Assembly: GCA_030040815.1 (NCBI GenBank)
Contig: JASHSZ010000115.1
Location: 1-8,592, forward strand
DNA length: 8,592 bases
Source: Streptosporangiaceae bacterium
Lineage (GTDB): Bacteria > Actinomycetota > Actinomycetes > Streptosporangiales > Streptosporangiaceae
Reading direction: 5' to 3'
The notes beneath the pieces were generated by a model. The model was not told where the DNA came from and searched no databases. It was given only the letters and a program-made list of their open reading frames with translations. The position numbers were made by a program, and so were the translations under genes. Numbering within the stretch: the stretch's first letter is position 1; each line of letters begins with the position of its first letter. Below, in pieces: positions 5,526-8,592 of the stretch.

Positions 5526-5541
5526 GTCAGCGGGTGCTGAC
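5526..5541. repeat. Hairpin GTCAGC-GGGT-GCTGAC between HATPase and arcA genes
   Basis: Perfect 6-base arms enclose four bases, 24 bases beyond the HATPase stop and about 110 bases upstream of the arcA start. There is no T-tract on the minus strand (the arm is followed by TAGGTGC), so it is not a canonical terminator. It could be a regulator site for arcA or a transcript-end stabiliser. A second small inverted repeat, CCCGC-GT-GCGGG, follows at 5498-5509. Confidence 0.4.
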
Positions 5542-5565
5542 CGCGACGGCCGGCTCTGGACCCCG

Positions 5566-5967
5566 CTACCCGGCCGCTGGCGCGGCCAGCACGGCCCAGA
5601 CGGTCTGTCCGCTGTCGTCTGACCTGACCCCCCACCGGCTGGCCAGATAGTCGACGATGTCCAGGCCGCGACCGCCGAGCGAGGAGACCGTGGCGTGCGC
5701 ACGCACCGGCGTGGTCGGCGCGCCGCCGTCGCTGACAGCGACCTCGACCGCGTCCTCGGCAACCGCCCATGCGACCTGCACGTTTGCGCCAGGTAGCGGC
5801 CTGGCGTGCCGGATTGCGTTGCTGAGCAACTCGCTCACAACGAGAACCGCATCACCGACGGCCGCGCCGAATATCCCGGCTGCGCTCAGGTCCGCGGCCA
5901 AGCGCTGGCGGGCGACCGCGACGCTCGCGGGCGCCCAGGGCAGGAGCACCGTCCCCGCCGCCCTCAC
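5566..5967 (-). CDS. ATP-binding anti-sigma-type kinase (HATPase_c_2, RsbW/SpoIIAB-like)
   Basis: The 133-residue protein is a lone GHKL ATPase domain without the dimerisation domain of sensor kinases. The N box is SELLSNAIRHA (45-55, Glu46 and Asn50), the G1 box is SDGG (79-82, Asp80), and the G2 box is GGRGL (98-102), followed by the typical IVDYLASRWG (104-113). Such proteins bind a sigma factor or phosphorylate a STAS antagonist. Many Streptomyces paralogues are orphans. The start is uncertain: GTG at 5967 keeps the usual lead-in (A-G-T-V-L-L-P-W-x-P-x-S-V), while GTG at 5949 is also possible. A frame extending to 6234 would overlap marR and adds a Gly/Arg-rich stretch unlike the family. 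The gene lies 119 bp after the marR stop and 152 bp before arcA, same strand. Confidence 0.85.
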   Translation of the reverse strand: MRAAGTVLLPWAPASVAVARQRLAADLSAAGIFGAAVGDAVLVVSELLSNAIRHARPLPGANVQVAWAVAEDAVEVAVSDGGAPTTPVRAHATVSSLGGRGLDIVDYLASRWGVRSDDSGQTVWAVLAAPAAG

Positions 5968-6086
5968 CTCCTCGCGCCGGCCATCTCGGACGCCTGGGTC
6001 GGCGTGTGGACCCGTTGCGGCGGAGATGCCCGGCCCCAGGCGACCGAAACCGGCGCCGTGGCAGGGGCGGCTGACAGGCGTCCGTC

Positions 6087-6692
6087 TCAGCTGCGACCCG
6101 CGGCGCTCTCGCCCAGCGGCCCCTCGGCGGCCAGTCCGCGGATCAGTCCCCGCAGGCCAGCCGTCAGTCCGGCGCGCTCGTCCGCGGACAGGCCAGCCAG
6201 AATCCGGGCCTGCCGTGACAGCCAGGTTCGCCACACTCGGGCGGCCACCTCGGCGCCCTGTGGGGTGAGGTAGAGGCGTACGTAGCGCTGATTGTCCTCG
6301 TCCCGGCCGCGCCGGACCCAGCCCTTCCGCTCGAGGCTCGCCGCGAGCCTGCTCACCGTGCTCTTGTCGAGCTGCAGCATGCTGGCCAGTTCGCCCTGGG
6401 CGATCCCGCGGGCGGAGCCGAGTTCGATTAGCGCCCGCGCCTCAGAGGCCGAGACTGGCGGCGCGGCTAGGTTGCCGTTCCGCTGGGCGGGCATGACCGG
6501 CTCAGCGGTAGTGGCCTGGCCGGTACCAACCCCCTCTGGCCCATCAGGACCGGGGTTCACATGCCCGCCGGACGCGGGCCCGGACTGGTCAGGCAACACG
6601 CTGCCGTGGGCGGTGGCCGCAGGCGATACCATCCGCAACAGCCGCGTGAGGAGGAGCTCCAGTTCGGCATCCTCGGGCGGGACGTTGTCCAT
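6087..6692 (-). CDS. MarR-family transcriptional regulator with a long internal linker
   Basis: The 201-residue protein has a first helix (ELELLLTRLLRMV, 10-22), then about 55 Gly/Pro/Ala-rich residues (23-79), then a winged helix-turn-helix. Helices SASEARALIEL (81-91) and AQGELASMLQ (98-107) are followed by the recognition helix LDKSTVSRLAASLERKGWV (108-126), the wing RGRDEDNQRYVRLYLT (128-143) and a C-terminal helix for dimerisation. MarR proteins are usually about 140-160 residues, and the extra length is mostly this linker. The ATG at 6692 follows the operator region directly, without a Shine-Dalgarno. The frame stays open upstream, but only as antisense to the permease. It is divergent from the exporter genes, with two matching inverted repeats between them, so it probably represses itself and the exporter. 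The inducing ligand is unknown. Confidence 0.92.
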   Translation of the reverse strand: MDNVPPEDAELELLLTRLLRMVSPAATAHGSVLPDQSGPASGGHVNPGPDGPEGVGTGQATTAEPVMPAQRNGNLAAPPVSASEARALIELGSARGIAQGELASMLQLDKSTVSRLAASLERKGWVRRGRDEDNQRYVRLYLTPQGAEVAARVWRTWLSRQARILAGLSADERAGLTAGLRGLIRGLAAEGPLGESAAGRS

Positions 6693-6698
6693 AGCAAC

Positions 6699-6715
6699 AG
6701 TTGTACCGCACAACC
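6699..6715. promoter_or_regulatory. MarR-type operator 1 (AGTTG-N7-CAACC)
   Basis: The core GTTGTACCGCACAAC (6700-6714) is an imperfect palindrome of the size MarR dimers bind. It differs from operator 2 by one base in 15. It begins seven bases upstream of the marR ATG, so bound regulator would block marR transcription start and would also cover the -35 zone (TTGTAC, 6701-6706) of the rightward promoter. Confidence 0.72.
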
Positions 6716-6721
6716 GTAGGG

Positions 6722-6727
6722 ATGGTA
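6722..6727 (-). promoter_or_regulatory. -10 candidate TACCAT for marR
   Basis: TACCAT on the minus strand (TANNNT) would start transcription near 6715, inside operator 1, with operator 2 near its -35. A second possibility is TACAAC (6705-6700), seven bases from the ATG, which would give a leaderless message and lies wholly inside operator 1. Either way operator 1 controls it. Confidence 0.4.
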
Positions 6728-6731
6728 CAGT
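6726..6731 (+). promoter_or_regulatory. -10 candidate TACAGT for the exporter operon
   Basis: TACAGT matches TANNNT and overlaps the leftward TACCAT by two bases. TTGTAC (6701-6706) is a possible -35 at a long 19-base spacing. Transcription would start near 6738, just upstream of operator 2, leaving a leader of about 45 bases that includes the ribosome-binding site. Confidence 0.45.
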
Positions 6732-6743
6732 CTCGGGCGTGAT

Positions 6744-6760
6744 AGTTGCACCGCACAACT
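6744..6760. promoter_or_regulatory. MarR-type operator 2 (AGTTG-N7-CAACT)
   Basis: AGTTGCACCGCACAACT has perfectly inverted 5-base arms. Its centre is 45 bp from the centre of operator 1, about four helical turns, so two dimers would lie on nearly the same face. It falls in the leader just after the predicted rightward start, a classic roadblock position. Confidence 0.72.
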
Positions 6761-6771
6761 CACCCTCCGGC

Positions 6772-6777
6772 AGGAGG
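6772..6777 (+). promoter_or_regulatory. Ribosome-binding site AGGAGG of the permease gene
   Basis: A perfect AGGAGG five bases before the GTG at 6783 fixes this GTG as the start. It is one of the few strong sites in the window. Confidence 0.85.
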
Positions 6778-6782
6778 ACGGC

Positions 6783-7874
6783 GTGACGAACCAGAAGACA
6801 CCGCTGCGGGCGCGGCAGGGTGCCGACGGCGGGCCCGTCGCGGGTCGTGTGGCCGGCCCCGGCCATCTCGACCTGGGGGACGTCGCGGCGGCGCAGGCAA
6901 CTGGGGAGTCGCTGGCTGACCTGGCCCGGCTGTATGGCCTGCGGCCGAGCGCCAAGCGGCCGACGGTGCCGGAGTACCTGGGTCAGCTGTGGCAGCGGCG
7001 GCATTTCATCATCGCCTTCGCCACCGCACGCAACATCGCGCTGTACACCGAGGCCAGGCTCGGCCAGCTGTGGCAGGTGCTGACCCCGCTGCTCAACGCG
7101 GGGGTCTACTTCTTGGTTTTCGGCGAACTGCTGCACATCAGCCGGGGCATCCCGAACTACCTCGGCTTCGTGGTGACCGGGGTCTTCGTCTTCAACTTCA
7201 CCCAGCGGTCGTTCATCTCCACCTCCTCGGTGATGCAGGACAACATCGACCTGATCCGGGCGCTGCAGTTCCCGCGCGCGGCGCTCCCGCTCGGCTACGT
7301 GGTCATCGAACTGCAGCAGATGGCGCTGTCGCTGGCTGTACTGGTCCCGATCCTGCTGGCGACCGGCGAGCCAGTGAGCTGGTACTGGCTGCTCGCCATC
7401 CCCGCCCTGGCGCTGCAGATGTTCTTTAACATCGGCTGCGGTCTGCTCGTCGCCCGGATGAGCGCGCACGTGAACGACGTCAGTCAGCTGCTGCCGTTCC
7501 TGACCAGGACCTGGCTGTACGTGTCCGGCGTGATCTTCAGCATCTCGGCGCTCGACGTGGGCGCCGCGGGCAAGGCGCTGCTGCAGGTCAATCCGGCCGC
7601 GCTGTACATCACGCTGATACGCGACGCGCTGATGGCCAGCCAGCGGGAGAGCGCCCCCGGCAGCAAGCCCTACAACCAGGCGCTGTGCATGGCCTGGCAT
7701 AAGTTCGGCCAGGCGAGCGGCACGCCTACCAGGTACCTGTATGACAGCGCGTACTGCCACGCCATCGTGAACCCGGCGCACCTCTGGGACTACGCGGCCG
7801 GCTGGGCCGTTCTCGCGCTGGTCGTGGGCTTCTTCTTCTTCTGGCGCGCAGAGACGGGCTACGGCCGTGGCTGA
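6783..7874 (+). CDS. ABC-2 type polysaccharide exporter permease (Wzm/TagG/RfbD-like)
   Basis: The 363-residue membrane protein is the channel half of an ABC exporter for lipid-linked polysaccharide. After a hydrophilic N-terminal extension of about 75 residues, the family signature appears: RNIALYTEARLGQLWQVLTP (83-102) around the amphipathic gate helix. Membrane segments follow at roughly 101-117, 126-143, 168-193, 201-223, 240-256 and 339-355. DLIRALQFPRAALPL (156-170) and QVNPAALYITLIRDAL (268-283) are typical conserved cytoplasmic and re-entrant parts. The protein ends with FFFWRAETGYGRG, as in actinobacterial Wzm proteins. Between the re-entrant part and the last helix is an enlarged outside loop (about 285-333) with Cys302 and Cys325. 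The GTG start has a perfect ribosome-binding site. The ATPase gene overlaps the last 8 bases. Lipid-linked galactan, teichoic acid or another glycan is a plausible cargo. Confidence 0.92.
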   Translation: MTNQKTPLRARQGADGGPVAGRVAGPGHLDLGDVAAAQATGESLADLARLYGLRPSAKRPTVPEYLGQLWQRRHFIIAFATARNIALYTEARLGQLWQVLTPLLNAGVYFLVFGELLHISRGIPNYLGFVVTGVFVFNFTQRSFISTSSVMQDNIDLIRALQFPRAALPLGYVVIELQQMALSLAVLVPILLATGEPVSWYWLLAIPALALQMFFNIGCGLLVARMSAHVNDVSQLLPFLTRTWLYVSGVIFSISALDVGAAGKALLQVNPAALYITLIRDALMASQRESAPGSKPYNQALCMAWHKFGQASGTPTRYLYDSAYCHAIVNPAHLWDYAAGWAVLALVVGFFFFWRAETGYGRG

Positions 7875-8592
7875 TCCGATGGTGATCGTCGATGACCTGC
7901 ACGTCGTGTACAAGATTTACGGCCGCGGGCATGACCGGGGTACCGGCGCGGCGGCGCTGCTGCGCATCCTCGGCCGCAAGCGGCGGGCGTCCATCCGCGA
8001 GGTGCACGCCATCCGCGGTATGTCATTCGTGATCAACCGCGGTGACGCCGTTGGCGTGATCGGCCGCAACGGCTCCGGCAAGTCCACGCTACTCCGCGCG
8101 ATCGCCGGCCTGCTGCCGGCCGAGCAGGGCAACGTCTACACCACCGGAGGGGCGGCGCTGCTCGGCGTCAACGCGGCGCTGCTGGAGGACCTGACCGGGG
8201 AGCGCAACGTGATCCTTGGCTGCCTGGCCATGGGCATGTCGAAACAGGAGACCAAGGAGCGGTATCAGAGCATCGTCGACTTTTCTGGCGTCGGCGACTT
8301 CATCGACCTCACCATGAAGACCTACTCCTCCGGCATGGGCTCCCGGCTGCGGTTCGCCATCGCAGCGGCCAAGAGTCATGAGGTGCTTCTCATCGACGAG
8401 GCCCTGGCCACCGGGGACGCGGAGTTCCGGGTCAAGAGCCACGCCCGGATCCAGGAGCTGCGGGACGAGGCCGGGACCGTCTTCTTGGTGGCGCACAACC
8501 TCGAGGAGATCGAGCTCACCTGCAACCGGGTCATCTGGCTGGAGCTGGGCAAGATCGTGGAGGAAAGCGACGACGTGATCAGCGTCGTCGAC
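7867..8592 (+). CDS. ABC exporter ATPase (Wzt/TagH/RfbE-like), 3' end outside window
   Basis: 242 codons are visible and no stop is reached. This is the motor of the exporter. The Walker A motif is GRNGSGKST (66-74), the signature is YSSGMGSRLRFAIA (153-166) in place of LSGGQ, Walker B is VLLIDEALATGD (173-184), and the switch histidine is in VAHN (208-211). YSSGM and DEALATGD are characteristic of the polysaccharide/teichoic acid subfamily rather than drug exporters. The sequence breaks off in the segment that normally ends short Wzt proteins of about 250-270 residues, so I cannot tell whether a C-terminal carbohydrate-binding domain follows. The start is either the GTG at 7867, overlapping the permease stop by 8 bases and implying translational coupling, or the ATG at 7879. 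Both give a normal N terminus. Confidence 0.94.
   Translation, partial: MADPMVIVDDLHVVYKIYGRGHDRGTGAAALLRILGRKRRASIREVHAIRGMSFVINRGDAVGVIGRNGSGKSTLLRAIAGLLPAEQGNVYTTGGAALLGVNAALLEDLTGERNVILGCLAMGMSKQETKERYQSIVDFSGVGDFIDLTMKTYSSGMGSRLRFAIAAAKSHEVLLIDEALATGDAEFRVKSHARIQELRDEAGTVFLVAHNLEEIELTCNRVIWLELGKIVEESDDVISVVD

Noticed and set aside
5414..5770. Upstream extension of the arcA frame
   Set aside because: It overlaps the HATPase gene in another frame and has no deiminase features. The GTG at 5413 with GGGGGG upstream gives the family N terminus.
6693..7913. Minus-strand frame continuing upstream of marR for about 400 codons
   Set aside because: It is in phase with marR but antisense to the permease gene. 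A MarR protein does not need it, and the operators lie inside it.
8089..8496. Minus-strand open frame of 135 codons
   Set aside because: It is antisense to the ATPase, whose Walker A, signature and Walker B motifs are all intact on the plus strand.

Overview
The window is high-GC DNA from an actinobacterium. This is shown by bpa (the bacterial proteasome activator, found in proteasome-bearing actinobacteria), many GTG starts, a tRNA gene without an encoded CCA, and several start codons 6-8 bases downstream of a TANNNT -10 element with no Shine-Dalgarno (likely leaderless mRNAs). I cannot name the genus.

Left end (1-924). A divergent gene appears to start at the extreme left edge. A tRNA-Ser(UGA) gene (91-179) follows, and 14 bases around its 3' end are duplicated immediately downstream. 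Next comes a small graveyard: nested inverted repeats, the frameshifted tail of an IS481-type transposase (minus strand), and the frameshifted C-terminal tail of a TPR/SARP-like regulator (plus strand). About 370 bp without a recognisable gene follow, containing a perfect 18-base palindrome. It reads as a tRNA-linked insertion hotspot that has decayed.

Housekeeping block (925-3980). bpa (+) converges with only 7 bp on pheA (prephenate dehydratase). pheA lies downstream of a GT2 glycosyltransferase gene on the minus strand. Upstream of that is a STAS anti-sigma-factor antagonist (-), divergent from a 59-residue hydrophobic membrane protein (+).

Arginine deiminase block (3764-6692, minus strand). 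An arcA-type gene has a normal 407-residue core but no stop codon at the usual place. Its frame runs on for about 142 residues, antisense through the small membrane-protein gene. At the usual active-site Glu of the EGGD motif it has Tyr. Upstream of it are an anti-sigma-type HATPase and a MarR-family regulator.

Transporter block (6693-8592). A MarR gene and a Wzm/Wzt (TagG/TagH)-type polysaccharide exporter are divergently transcribed from a 90-bp region. That region carries two near-identical 17-bp operator-like inverted repeats, placed symmetrically around overlapping divergent -10 elements. The permease is complete. The ATPase overlaps it by 8 bp and runs off the right edge. In Mycobacterium tuberculosis the bpa homologue (Rv3780) lies beside a Wzt/Wzm pair (Rv3781/Rv3783), so bpa and this exporter probably reflect an old shared neighbourhood, here separated by pheA, arcA and other genes.

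No CRISPR array, complete mobile element or clearly new multi-gene system is visible. The most distinctive points are the twin MarR operators, the altered arginine deiminase, and the decayed insertion site behind the tRNA.
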